Of a DNA stretch of 13,186 bases, positions 6,391 through 12,942 are shown in pieces (within the stretch, counting starts at the first letter, position 1; the number at the start of each line of letters is the position of its first letter). The notes under the pieces are model-generated. The model saw nothing but the letters and a program-made list of their open reading frames with translations, was not told the origin of the DNA and made no database searches. The position numbers and the translations under genes are program-made. Location of the stretch: positions 13,748 to 26,933 of the forward strand of contig JAUNUL010000003.1 in the NCBI GenBank assembly GCA_030538175.1, read 5' to 3'. This DNA comes from Propionibacteriaceae bacterium (GTDB taxonomy: Bacteria; Actinomycetota; Actinomycetes; Propionibacteriales; Propionibacteriaceae).

Positions 6391-7763
6391 ATCCACTGCG
6401 TCCCTCGGGCCCGCAGCGCGAGGGCGATCCCGCGGCCGAGCATGGAAACGCCGTACGCCGCCCACAGCCACACCAGCGACTTGCCCGTGAGGTCGACCCA
6501 GATCGCGAACGGCAGGTACGCCAGAGTCACCACAGTGCCCGCGTTCGCGAGATAGCGGGCATCGCCAGCGCCGATGAGCACACCGTCCAACACGAACACC
6601 AGCCCGTTGAGCGGCAGCAACACCGCGACGACGATGAGCACGGTGGTGACCAGCTCGCGTACGGCCGGATCCCCGGTGAAGACGATCGGGATCCAGAACC
6701 GGGCGACGAGAAAGATCCCGCACAGGATCACCCCGAACCACACGCCCCAGCGGGCCATCATCGCGACCAGCGCCCGCGCGGTGCGACCGTCGCCGGCGCC
6801 GAGATATCGACCGATGATCGCCTGCGCGGCGATCGCGATCGCGTCGAGGGCGAACGCCAGGAACATCCATAGCGAGTTCACCACTTGGTGGGCCGCCAGG
6901 CCCGTTGGTCCGAGGTGGGTGGCGACGACGGTTGTCGCGATGATCGAGACCTGCAGGGCCGCGGTCCGCACGATCAGCCAGGCGCCGGATGTCGCGGCGG
7001 TGAGGATGCCGCCGGGGGAGAAGCGTACGCCAGCCCCCTCCCGGCGGGCCCCACGCGCGACGACCGTGACGAGCAGGGTCGCGGCCGCGGCCTGGGCCAG
7101 GACCGTGCCGATCGCTGCCCCGGCGATGCCGAGACCGAAGCCATAGACGAGCAGGAAGTTGAGGGCGATGTTGGTCAGGTTGAGCCCGACCGCGACCTTG
7201 AGCGGTGTCTTGGTGTCCTGGAGCCCGCGCAGGACTCCGGTCGAAGCGAGCATTACGAGCAGAAACGGGAACCCGAGCGAGGCGATGCGCAAATAGGTCG
7301 CTGCATGGGCCGCGACCTCGGGGGTTGGGCCGTAAAGACTGATGATCGGTTCGAGCAGCAGTTGCAACGCCACCGTGCTCCCGACGCCGATCAACCCGCC
7401 GAGCAGGATGCCGTCAATGCCACCGGTCAGTGCGCCGCGGCGGTCCCCGGCGCCGAGACGCCTGGAGACGGTGGCGGTTGTGCCGTAGGCGAGGAAGATG
7501 CACAACCCGGCGAGGACCCCGATGACGTTGCCGGCCAGGCCCAGGCCCGCGAGCTGAGTGGTCCCAAGGTGGCCGATGATCGCGGAGTCGGCCATGAGCA
7601 GCAGCGGCTCCGACACCAGGGTCGCGAACGCCGGGATCGCCAGGGCCAGCACCTCCCGCCGGTGGGCACGAGGATCGGGCTTGCTCTGACCCCGGTGACC
7701 AGCTTTGGGGTCGTCCTGGCCCCGGTGACCGGGGTCGGAGTCGTGTGGTTCGGGGTCGGGCAT
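6375..7763 (-). CDS. MATE-family efflux transporter, DinF-like
   Basis: This 462-aa integral membrane protein would export drugs or metabolites using a proton or sodium gradient. About 12 hydrophobic helices are visible in two homologous halves. The first has EPLLLMADSAIIGHLGTTQLAGLGLA at about 52-77, then YGTTATVSRRLGAGD. The second has IIATTVVATHLGPTGLAAHQVV and AIAAQAIIGRYLGAGD. The paired RRLGAGD and RYLGAGD loops and the first-half motif fit the DinF branch; substrates cannot be read from sequence. Residues 1-35 are an unusual hydrophilic Asp/Pro/His-rich extension containing a repeated GHRGQ encoded by a 30-bp direct repeat. The ATG at 7763 is preceded by TAGGGT at -12 to -7, so the transcript may be leaderless, although the same bases could act as a weak ribosome site. 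The gene diverges from the lipoprotein gene across 48 bp. Confidence 0.88.
   Translation of the reverse strand: MPDPEPHDSDPGHRGQDDPKAGHRGQSKPDPRAHRREVLALAIPAFATLVSEPLLLMADSAIIGHLGTTQLAGLGLAGNVIGVLAGLCIFLAYGTTATVSRRLGAGDRRGALTGGIDGILLGGLIGVGSTVALQLLLEPIISLYGPTPEVAAHAATYLRIASLGFPFLLVMLASTGVLRGLQDTKTPLKVAVGLNLTNIALNFLLVYGFGLGIAGAAIGTVLAQAAAATLLVTVVARGARREGAGVRFSPGGILTAATSGAWLIVRTAALQVSIIATTVVATHLGPTGLAAHQVVNSLWMFLAFALDAIAIAAQAIIGRYLGAGDGRTARALVAMMARWGVWFGVILCGIFLVARFWIPIVFTGDPAVRELVTTVLIVVAVLLPLNGLVFVLDGVLIGAGDARYLANAGTVVTLAYLPFAIWVDLTGKSLVWLWAAYGVSMLGRGIALALRARGTQWMRLGA
7687..7730. repeat. 30-bp-period direct repeat in the MATE 5' end
   Basis: TG(A/G)CCCCGGTGACC occurs at 7687-7700 and 7717-7730. 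The 30-bp period equals ten codons and encodes two GHRGQ(D/S) units in the hydrophilic N-terminal extension of the MATE protein. Confidence 0.6.
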
Positions 7764-7769
7764 GGGCTC

Positions 7770-7775
7770 ACCCTA
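7770..7775 (-). promoter_or_regulatory. TANNNT -10 box for a possible leaderless MATE transcript
   Basis: On the minus strand TAGGGT occupies -12 to -7 relative to the MATE start codon, where a -10 box sits if transcription starts at the A of ATG. AGGG could instead serve as a weak Shine-Dalgarno site. Confidence 0.4.
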
Positions 7776-7799
7776 GGCGGCAACGACCCCCGCCATTTT

Positions 7800-7805
7800 T
7801 ACCCT
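7800..7805 (+). promoter_or_regulatory. TANNNT -10 box for a leaderless lipoprotein transcript
   Basis: TACCCT occupies exactly -12 to -7 relative to the ATG at 7812, and no purine-rich Shine-Dalgarno site is present (the six bases before ATG are TGAGAC). This fits leaderless transcription, which is common in actinobacteria. Its -35 region overlaps that of the divergent MATE gene. Confidence 0.5.
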
Positions 7806-7811
7806 TGAGAC

Positions 7812-8681
7812 ATGATCCGCCGAGCTGTTGCCGCCGCCGTCGCTGTCGCGCTCACCGTCGTGGGTTGTGGCCGGGGTTCCGGCCCCGAGCATGACGTCTT
7901 GGCTGCGCTGCGGGAGGTCGACGGGGTGAAGAGGGCGTCGAACGTGCCCTGGCTGATCCGTGCCGGTGATCACATTTTCAGCGTGAGGTTGGAGAAGAAC
8001 CCGACGCCCGACACCCTGAGCGAGGTGCTGAAGGCCTATGGCCGCACGGCCCCTGCCTTGCGATCGACCGATATCGCGCTCTATGTCCGATGGAAAGCGG
8101 GCGACCAGGACCGGGAGATCTCGGGTTGGGGTGTGACGATGCCCGATGATGCGTACGTCCGTGCCGCAGCCGACTGGCCGACCGACGTGCAGATGAGGGC
8201 CGGGTTCTATTCGGCGCAGGGCTTCGTGGTCTCGGTGCGCACGGACGATGACCAGTTTGCCGGGCTGCTCCACCGGATCGCCGGGCTCAACCTGCAGGGC
8301 GACGATGTCGGGGTTTATTCGCCCAGATACAAGGTGTCCTGGGCCGACACCCCGCCGGTGGCAAGGTTCGATGCCGCAGTGGCCGCTGCCCCCTCGATCA
8401 CCGAACTCAAGGTGCGTCAAGCCACTTTCGAGGGGGAGGTGGACAAGACATCGGCTCGTTGGGATGCCCCAGCTTCGGATGTGCGGCCGGAGATCGAGGC
8501 GCTGGTCGACCTGTGGGCCGCGGCCCCGACCCGTGAGGGGTTGGGTATCCGGACCAGCGACGGCCAGTGGGCCGATCTGGACAACAAGGTCTGTCCCGAT
8601 CCGGCGGAGCCGTTGGCCGTGGAGCTATGGGCGTACGCTCAGCGACCCGGACATCGCATCGTCGCTGCCCCGGACTGCTGA
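7812..8681 (+). CDS. Predicted lipoprotein of unknown function
   Basis: This 289-aa protein starts with a lipoprotein signal: MIRR, a hydrophobic stretch of Ala/Val, then the lipobox VVGC with Cys19 as the lipidated residue, followed by the flexible GRGSGPEHD. It should be anchored to the outer face of the cytoplasmic membrane. The mature part has mixed alpha/beta character with no enzyme motif I recognise. The segments HDVLAALREVDGV (27-39) and FAGLLHRIAGL might be related halves of a repeated fold, but the similarity is weak. Two further Cys occur near the C-terminus (NKVCPDP and the last residue, APDC) and could form a disulphide. It diverges from the MATE gene across 48 bp and converges on the phosphoribulokinase gene with a 41-bp gap that has no clear terminator. 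Similar orphan lipoproteins are common in actinobacteria. Confidence 0.72.
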   Translation: MIRRAVAAAVAVALTVVGCGRGSGPEHDVLAALREVDGVKRASNVPWLIRAGDHIFSVRLEKNPTPDTLSEVLKAYGRTAPALRSTDIALYVRWKAGDQDREISGWGVTMPDDAYVRAAADWPTDVQMRAGFYSAQGFVVSVRTDDDQFAGLLHRIAGLNLQGDDVGVYSPRYKVSWADTPPVARFDAAVAAAPSITELKVRQATFEGEVDKTSARWDAPASDVRPEIEALVDLWAAAPTREGLGIRTSDGQWADLDNKVCPDPAEPLAVELWAYAQRPGHRIVAAPDC

Positions 8682-8722
8682 CCCCAGCCCGCGCGAAACG
8701 ACCCGCGCCCGACCGCCGAGCG

Positions 8723-9604
8723 TCAGCCCGCGTCGATCGCCTGCTGCTGGCGCTCCCGCAGGCGCCACACCATCGGCGTCAGGATGAGCTGCATCGCCAG
8801 CTCCATCTTCCCGCCCGGGCAGACAATGGTGTTCGGCCGCGACATGAACGAGTCGTGCAGCATCGACAGCAAGTAGGGGAAATCGATGCCATGCGGGTTG
8901 TTGAACCGGATCACCAGCATCGACTCATCCGCGGTCGGGACGGTGCGGGCGATGAACGGGTTCGAGGTGTCCACCACCGGGACGCGCTGGAAGTTGACGT
9001 GAGTCTTGGAGAACTGCGGGCACATGTAGTGCACGTAGTCGTGCATCCGCCGCAGGATCGTCTCGGTCACGGCCTCGGTCGTGTAGCCGCGCGCCGAGCG
9101 GTCGCGATGGATCTTCTGGATCCACTCGAGGTTGATGACCGGCACCACGCCGATGATCAGGTCGGCGTGCCGGGCCAGGTCGACATCGTCGGTCACCACC
9201 GCGCCATGGAGGCCTTCATAGAAGAGCAGGTCCGTGTCATCGGGGATATCGGTCCAGGGCGTGAAGGTCCCGGGTGGCTGGTTGAAGGGGCCGGCCTCGA
9301 TCTCGTCGTGGAGATACTTTCGAGTCCGCCCGGTCCCCGTGCGGCCGTAGGTGTCGAACAGCCCCTCGAGCTCATGGAACAGGTTCGCCTCGGGGCCGAA
9401 GTGGCTGAGCCCGGTGTGTTCCTCGAGCGCGCGGGACATCTCGACCTTCATCTCGGCCCGGTCCCACCGGTGGAAGGAATCCCCTTCCACCTGGTGGGCC
9501 TTCAGACCCTCGCGGTGGAAGATCTGCTGGAACGTGCGGCTGACCGTCGTCGTGCCGGCCCCGGACGAACCGGTGGCGACGATGATCGGATGGCGCTGGG
9601 ACAT
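8723..9604 (-). CDS. cbbP: Phosphoribulokinase, proteobacterial (class I) type
   Basis: This 293-aa enzyme phosphorylates ribulose 5-phosphate with ATP to make ribulose 1,5-bisphosphate, the RuBisCO substrate; the step is diagnostic of the Calvin-Benson-Bassham cycle. The P-loop GSSGAGTTT is at 12-20. VEGDSFHRWDRAEMK places Asp42, His45 and Arg49 at the numbers of the catalytic and substrate residues in the Rhodobacter enzyme. FYEGLHGA (Glu130) is the Walker B-type acid, and KIHRDRSARGY (164-174) is the conserved regulatory and substrate loop. Length and sequence match the octameric, NADH-activated proteobacterial form; the paired cysteines of the light-regulated plant and cyanobacterial form are absent from the P-loop region. 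ATG 9604 has AGAGG seven bases upstream. It lies 42 bp behind the bisphosphatase gene in the same orientation, so they are probably one operon. Confidence 0.95.
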   Translation of the reverse strand: MSQRHPIIVATGSSGAGTTTVSRTFQQIFHREGLKAHQVEGDSFHRWDRAEMKVEMSRALEEHTGLSHFGPEANLFHELEGLFDTYGRTGTGRTRKYLHDEIEAGPFNQPPGTFTPWTDIPDDTDLLFYEGLHGAVVTDDVDLARHADLIIGVVPVINLEWIQKIHRDRSARGYTTEAVTETILRRMHDYVHYMCPQFSKTHVNFQRVPVVDTSNPFIARTVPTADESMLVIRFNNPHGIDFPYLLSMLHDSFMSRPNTIVCPGGKMELAMQLILTPMVWRLRERQQQAIDAG

Positions 9605-9646
9605 GGCGTACCTCTGAGGAGACGAAAGGAAAGGGGACGGACCGGG

Positions 9647-10729
9647 TCAGGCCGAACGGAACAGACCGCGGGAGCCATAGAGCGGGATGTCGCGGCCGAG
9701 GCAGTCGTCTTCGCCGCCGTTGCCGTTGTCGGCGTGGTACGCCTCGATCCGCTCCACTTCCGCGGCATCGCCAAAGATCAGGCCCACGCGCTGGTGGATA
9801 TCGGTCGGGGTGATGTCGAGGATCCGGCAGCGGCCGGTGGAGGCGCGGCCGCCGGCTTGTTCGATGAGCCATGCCAGCGGGCTTGCCTCATAGAGCAGGC
9901 GCAACCGTCCACCCTGGGCGGCGTTCTTCCGGTCCTGGGGATAGAGATAGACGCCACCGCGCATGAGGATGCGGTGGGCCTCGCCGACGCAGGCGGCGAT
10001 CCAGCGCATGTTGAAGTTCGTCTTGCGCGGGCCGGTCGTGCCGGCGAGGCATTCCTCGACATACCGGCGCACGCCCGGCTCCCAGAACCGGCTGTTCGAT
10101 GCGTTGATCGCGAACTCGTTCGGTGATGCCGGGATGCGGATGTCGGGGTGGGTGAGGATGAACTCACCCAGGGTGGGATTGAGGGTGAATCCGTGGACGC
10201 CCGTGCCGACCGAGAGGACCAACATGGTGGCCGGACCATAGACCGCGTACCCCGCCGCGACCTGGTTGCGGCCCGGCTGCAGGAAGTCCGCCGCCGTCGC
10301 CGGCTCTCCGGGGCGGGGGGAGCGCAGCACCGAGAAAACTGTGCCCACGGTCAGGTTCACGTCGATGTTGCCGGAACCATCCAGGGGGTCGAAGCAGAGC
10401 AGATATTTCCCGGCCTGATAGCGCCCCGAGATCTGATGCGGCTCCGCGAGCTCCTCGGACACGATGCCGGCGGTGTGGCCACCGGACTCGGTCGAGCGCA
10501 CGATGATGTCGTTGGCCGCTGCGTCCAGCCGATGTTGGGCCTCGCCCTGGATGTTGGTGAGGCCGTAGCTGTCGCCGTCGCTGAACGGGGTCGCCGCCAC
10601 AGCCAGGGCAATCCGCTTCACTGCGAGCGCGATGTCAACGATCAGGCTGTTCAGGTCGCCGACGGCCTCGGGGTGCTGGCGTCGGGTCTCGATCAGGAAC
10701 TGCGACAGGGTGGACTTCTCGGACAACAT
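9647..10729 (-). CDS. cbbF: Fructose-1,6-bisphosphatase, class I
   Basis: This 360-aa enzyme dephosphorylates fructose 1,6-bisphosphate (and in some CBB enzymes sedoheptulose 1,7-bisphosphate) to regenerate Calvin-cycle intermediates. Residues 62-80 (GEAQHRLDAAANDI) and SEELAEP (Glu92, Glu93) give metal ligands, and LLCFDPLDGSGNIDVNLTVG carries Asp114, Asp117, Gly118 and Ser119. NFNMRWIA, YLYPQDRKN and LLYEASPLAWLIEQAGG (Glu281) complete the active site. The C-terminal IPLYGSRGLFR ending is typical of class I enzymes. ATG 10729 is preferred because GGAGG lies seven bases upstream; the frame continues 41 codons further through an implausible Arg/Pro-rich leader. Most actinobacteria rely on a class II (GlpX) enzyme for gluconeogenesis, so a class I copy next to phosphoribulokinase is best read as dedicated to the CBB cycle. 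Confidence 0.94.
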   Translation of the reverse strand: MLSEKSTLSQFLIETRRQHPEAVGDLNSLIVDIALAVKRIALAVAATPFSDGDSYGLTNIQGEAQHRLDAAANDIIVRSTESGGHTAGIVSEELAEPHQISGRYQAGKYLLCFDPLDGSGNIDVNLTVGTVFSVLRSPRPGEPATAADFLQPGRNQVAAGYAVYGPATMLVLSVGTGVHGFTLNPTLGEFILTHPDIRIPASPNEFAINASNSRFWEPGVRRYVEECLAGTTGPRKTNFNMRWIAACVGEAHRILMRGGVYLYPQDRKNAAQGGRLRLLYEASPLAWLIEQAGGRASTGRCRILDITPTDIHQRVGLIFGDAAEVERIEAYHADNGNGGEDDCLGRDIPLYGSRGLFRSA

Positions 10730-10800
10730 TGGCCGGCCTCCGGGGGGATGTCGGGGGGAGCGGTACGGGTGGTGAAGCAGGAGACACAAGAACAGCGGAG

Positions 10801-10814
10801 GCCGGCGTACCGGC
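10801..10814. promoter_or_regulatory. GCCGG-CGTA-CCGGC dyad
   Basis: A 5-bp inverted repeat with a 4-bp centre sits 3 bp from the next dyad, on the cbbF side of the divergent promoter region. It may be an additional operator or simply reflect GC-rich composition. Confidence 0.25.
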
Positions 10815-10816
10815 AC

Positions 10817-10836
10817 AATCACCCGACCGGGTGATT
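10817..10836. promoter_or_regulatory. Operator-like dyad A: AATCACCC-GACC-GGGTGATT
   Basis: A perfect 8-bp inverted repeat around a 4-bp centre, in the gap between divergent cbbF and the response regulator. Its outer hexamers AATCAC/GTGATT recur in dyads B and C. The likely binder is a dimeric regulator, perhaps the neighbouring response regulator, which is inference. Confidence 0.6.
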
Positions 10837-10850
10837 TCCCGGACACCCCC

Positions 10851-10872
10851 ACTCACCCGTGATCCGGTGATT
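10851..10872. promoter_or_regulatory. Operator-like dyad B: ACTCAC-N10-GTGATT
   Basis: TCACC (10853-10857) and GGTGA (10866-10870) are inverted around 8 bp, and the outer half-sites match dyad A except for one base. It ends 11 bp before the response regulator ATG and abuts the TAGGGT box, so a bound protein would contact the promoter. A further GGGTGA at 10874-10879 offers a third half-site. Confidence 0.5.
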
Positions 10873-10877
10873 AGGGT
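10872..10877 (+). promoter_or_regulatory. TANNNT box before the response regulator gene
   Basis: TAGGGT occupies -12 to -7 relative to ATG 10884, so this may be another leaderless promoter. The overlapping AGGGTGA could equally be a Shine-Dalgarno site four bases from the ATG. Confidence 0.35.
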
Positions 10878-10883
10878 GAATCC

Positions 10884-11537
10884 ATGCCGCCGATCCGTGC
10901 CGTCCTGGTCGACGACCACGAGATGGTGCTCTACGGACTCCAGGCGATGCTCACCCACTTCCCGCAGGACGTGACGGTCGTCGCGACCGCCACGACGCTC
11001 GCCCAAGCCCACGAGGTGGTCGCGGAGCATTCCCCGGATCTGGTGCTGTGCGATGTGCGGATCGGCCGGGCCAGCGGAATTGACTTGGTCACCGACTGGC
11101 ACCGCGACCGGCCGGAGCTGAGGGTGGTGCTGCTCACCGCCTATGAGGATGAGCACCACGTGTTCCAGGCGCTGCGGGCGGGGGCGGCGGGGTACATCCT
11201 CAAACGCATCGACGCCCACGAGCTCGTCCGGCACCTGCACCGGGTGATGGAGGGTGACGTCGTGATCGACCCGGCCCTGGCCGGACGGGTGGCGCTGTCA
11301 GCGGCCCGGATCAATGCAGGCGAGCCCGCTTCGGGTGGCGACCGTGGCCTGACCCAGCGAGAGACCGAGGTGCTCACCCTGCTCGTCGACGGGCTGTCGA
11401 ACAAGGCGATCGCCAAGCAGCTCGTGATCAGCGATGACACGGTCAAGACCCATCTGCGTGGGCTCTATCGCAAGCTGGAGGTGTCGGATCGCGGTTCCGC
11501 GGTGGCGGTGGCCCTGCGCGAGGGGCTGTGTCGGTGA
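10884..11537 (+). CDS. NarL/FixJ-family response regulator (LuxR-type HTH)
   Basis: This 217-aa cytosolic regulator has a receiver domain (about 4-125) and a C-terminal LuxR-type HTH (about 153-215). Receiver landmarks are the acidic pair Asp10-Asp11, phospho-acceptor Asp57 in LVLCDVRI, Thr85 in LLTAYED and Lys107 in YILKRID. The HTH reads LTQRETEVLTLLVDGLSNKAIAKQLVIS, then DTVKTHLRGLYRKLEV, with all usual family contacts. Phosphorylation should favour dimer binding to inverted repeats. Its stop overlaps the start of the histidine kinase gene, so the two are translationally coupled and form a cognate pair. It is transcribed divergently from cbbF-cbbP across a 154-bp region containing two dyads, which suggests it controls both units. 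This would be unlike the usual LysR-type CbbR arrangement. The signal is unknown. Confidence 0.92.
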   Translation: MPPIRAVLVDDHEMVLYGLQAMLTHFPQDVTVVATATTLAQAHEVVAEHSPDLVLCDVRIGRASGIDLVTDWHRDRPELRVVLLTAYEDEHHVFQALRAGAAGYILKRIDAHELVRHLHRVMEGDVVIDPALAGRVALSAARINAGEPASGGDRGLTQRETEVLTLLVDGLSNKAIAKQLVISDDTVKTHLRGLYRKLEVSDRGSAVAVALREGLCR

Positions 11538-12811
11538 GCGCGTCCCTCGTAGGTTTGCTGACTGCGTCAGGACCGCCGGTCTGGTCGGTGGTGGCGCGCG
11601 AATGGGCGCGCGCGTTGTCTGCCGCCGGGGCGATCCTGTTCTTGTTCGATGGCACGGAGTTGCGGGTCGGTGGGGCGTTCCCGGGCCGGGCGGTCGCGGA
11701 GAAGCGCCTGATCGTGCCGGCGGGTCAGGGGCTGGTCGGTCAGGTTGCAGTCAACGGGCACGCGATCCACATGGCCGCGGATTCACCGCGCAGCTCCGAT
11801 CTGCGGCTGCTGTTGGGGCTCGGGCCGACCGGCTCGGTGGCCCGGCTGTGTCTGCCGGCCCGCTCGCTGGATGGGCAGACGATGGCGGTCGTCGCTGCCC
11901 ATCGATCGGAGCCGTTCTCGGGGGAGGACCTCGGGCGGTGGCAGCCGATCGCAGACCTGATGGGGCTGCGGCTGGCCGCGGAGAACCTGCGGGACGCGGT
12001 CGATGCCCACCACGGTGAACGGGACCGGCTCATCGCCCAGGCGATCTCGGCTCAGGAGGCCGAACGGCGGCGGATCGCGTTCGACCTGCACGACGGGGTG
12101 ACGACCGCGTTGGCATCGATGTCCTTCCACCTCAATGCCGCAGAGCTCTCCCTTGGTCGCGGTGCCGGCGACCGCGAGGGAGTCGGTGGCGTCGAGGTGG
12201 CCCAGGTCGAGGTGGCCCAAGTGGCGGCCCAGATCGCGGCGGCGCGATCGCTGCTCGACCTGGCGTACGCACAGACCCGCGCAGCCATCACCGGACTGCA
12301 CTCGCTGGTGTTGGACGACCACGGGTTGGTCGCGGCGGTGGAAACACTGGTCGACACCGCCCCTGGTGTGGCAATCGAACTCGTCGCCGACGATGAGGAC
12401 GCGTTCGTGGATGTCTCCAACCATGCCGCTGCGGCGCTGTTCCGGATCGCCCAGGAGACAATCTCGAACGCGGTCCGACACTCCGAGGCGGCCAAAGTCG
12501 TGGTGACCCTGCAGCGCACTGAGACCGCGGTGATCCTGTCGACCACGGACGACGGGATTGGGTTCGATCCTCGCCCAGGACAGCCGACCGAGCCGGGTTC
12601 GGACGTCTCGCCCAGATCGGACTCGCTCGGACCGGAAGTGTCGGCAGGCGAGGATGCCGCCGGCGAGGAGTTGGGGGCCGCACACGTGGATCACTTCGGT
12701 CTGTCCTCGATCGCGGAACGCTGTGCGCTGATCGGGGCAAGCCTGCAGATCGATTCCGATCCCGGTCGAGGCACGTCGGTGACCGTCGAGTTGCCGATGC
12801 CCCAGGGCTGA
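11534..12811 (+). CDS. Soluble GAF-domain sensor histidine kinase (HisKA_3/HATPase)
   Basis: This 425-aa kinase is the likely partner of the preceding response regulator. GTG 11534 overlaps the regulator stop as GTGA and has GAGGGG eight bases upstream; a GTG at 11528 is only two bases from that site and less likely. No membrane segment is present, so it should sense a cytosolic signal. Residues about 8-150 look like a GAF domain. The HisKA_3 dimerisation segment is ISAQEAERRRIAFDLHDGVT, with phospho-acceptor His186. The ATPase has the N box RIAQETISNAVRHS (Asn312), the G1 box DDGIGFD (339-345) and HFGLSSIAERCALIGASL before the GRGTSVTVELP end. An insert of about 40 residues rich in Pro, Ser and Glu (346-386) separates the G1 box from HFGL and is unusually long. 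GAF ligand could be redox, haem or a small molecule; no Cys cluster supports an iron-sulphur centre. Confidence 0.9.
   Translation: MSASLVGLLTASGPPVWSVVAREWARALSAAGAILFLFDGTELRVGGAFPGRAVAEKRLIVPAGQGLVGQVAVNGHAIHMAADSPRSSDLRLLLGLGPTGSVARLCLPARSLDGQTMAVVAAHRSEPFSGEDLGRWQPIADLMGLRLAAENLRDAVDAHHGERDRLIAQAISAQEAERRRIAFDLHDGVTTALASMSFHLNAAELSLGRGAGDREGVGGVEVAQVEVAQVAAQIAAARSLLDLAYAQTRAAITGLHSLVLDDHGLVAAVETLVDTAPGVAIELVADDEDAFVDVSNHAAAALFRIAQETISNAVRHSEAAKVVVTLQRTETAVILSTTDDGIGFDPRPGQPTEPGSDVSPRSDSLGPEVSAGEDAAGEELGAAHVDHFGLSSIAERCALIGASLQIDSDPGRGTSVTVELPMPQG
12191..12220 (+). repeat. 15-bp tandem repeat inside the kinase gene
   Basis: GTCGAGGTGGCCCAG at 12191-12205 is repeated at 12206-12220 with one mismatch. 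It encodes VEVAQ twice in the loop between the two dimerisation helices, just after the Gly-rich segment. An in-frame duplication that may vary between strains. Confidence 0.75.
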
Positions 12812-12942
12812 CCTGCCCGTTCGGTGCGTGATCGCGTGCTGACACGTTTCTCTGTATCTCTTGCCAAAGCGCGCCGTACCTCGGACCATGGATTAATCAC
12901 AGCAATGTCGTGATTAGTGCTGTCTGCTTCAAGGAGTCATCG
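12812..12942. other. 131-bp intergenic region before the last gene
   Basis: It lies between the kinase stop and the final gene. It holds a possible -35 TTGCCA (12861-12866) with a weak -10 GACCAT 17 bp later, then dyad C and the AAGGAG ribosome site. No terminator hairpin after the kinase gene was found. Confidence 0.4.
12894..12916. promoter_or_regulatory. Operator-like dyad C: TAATCAC-N9-GTGATTA
   Basis: Two perfect 7-bp arms flank a 9-bp centre, 26 bp before the start codon of the last gene. The outer AATCAC/GTGATT half-sites equal those of dyad A, with a spacer one base longer. Its place at the predicted transcript start suggests repression or regulated activation. Confidence 0.55.

Noticed and set aside
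6885..7808. 307-codon open frame antisense to the MATE gene
   Set aside because: Low-complexity Gly/Asp/Arg translation and no ribosome site; the MATE helices on the other strand are clear.
8567..10126. 519-codon open frame antisense to phosphoribulokinase and part of the bisphosphatase
   Set aside because: Its length comes from third-position GC bias; the two enzymes on the other strand have intact catalytic motifs.
10730..10852. 41-codon upstream extension of the bisphosphatase
   Set aside because: ATG 10729 has GGAGG at the right spacing, and the extension is translated promoter DNA rich in Arg and Pro that includes dyad A.
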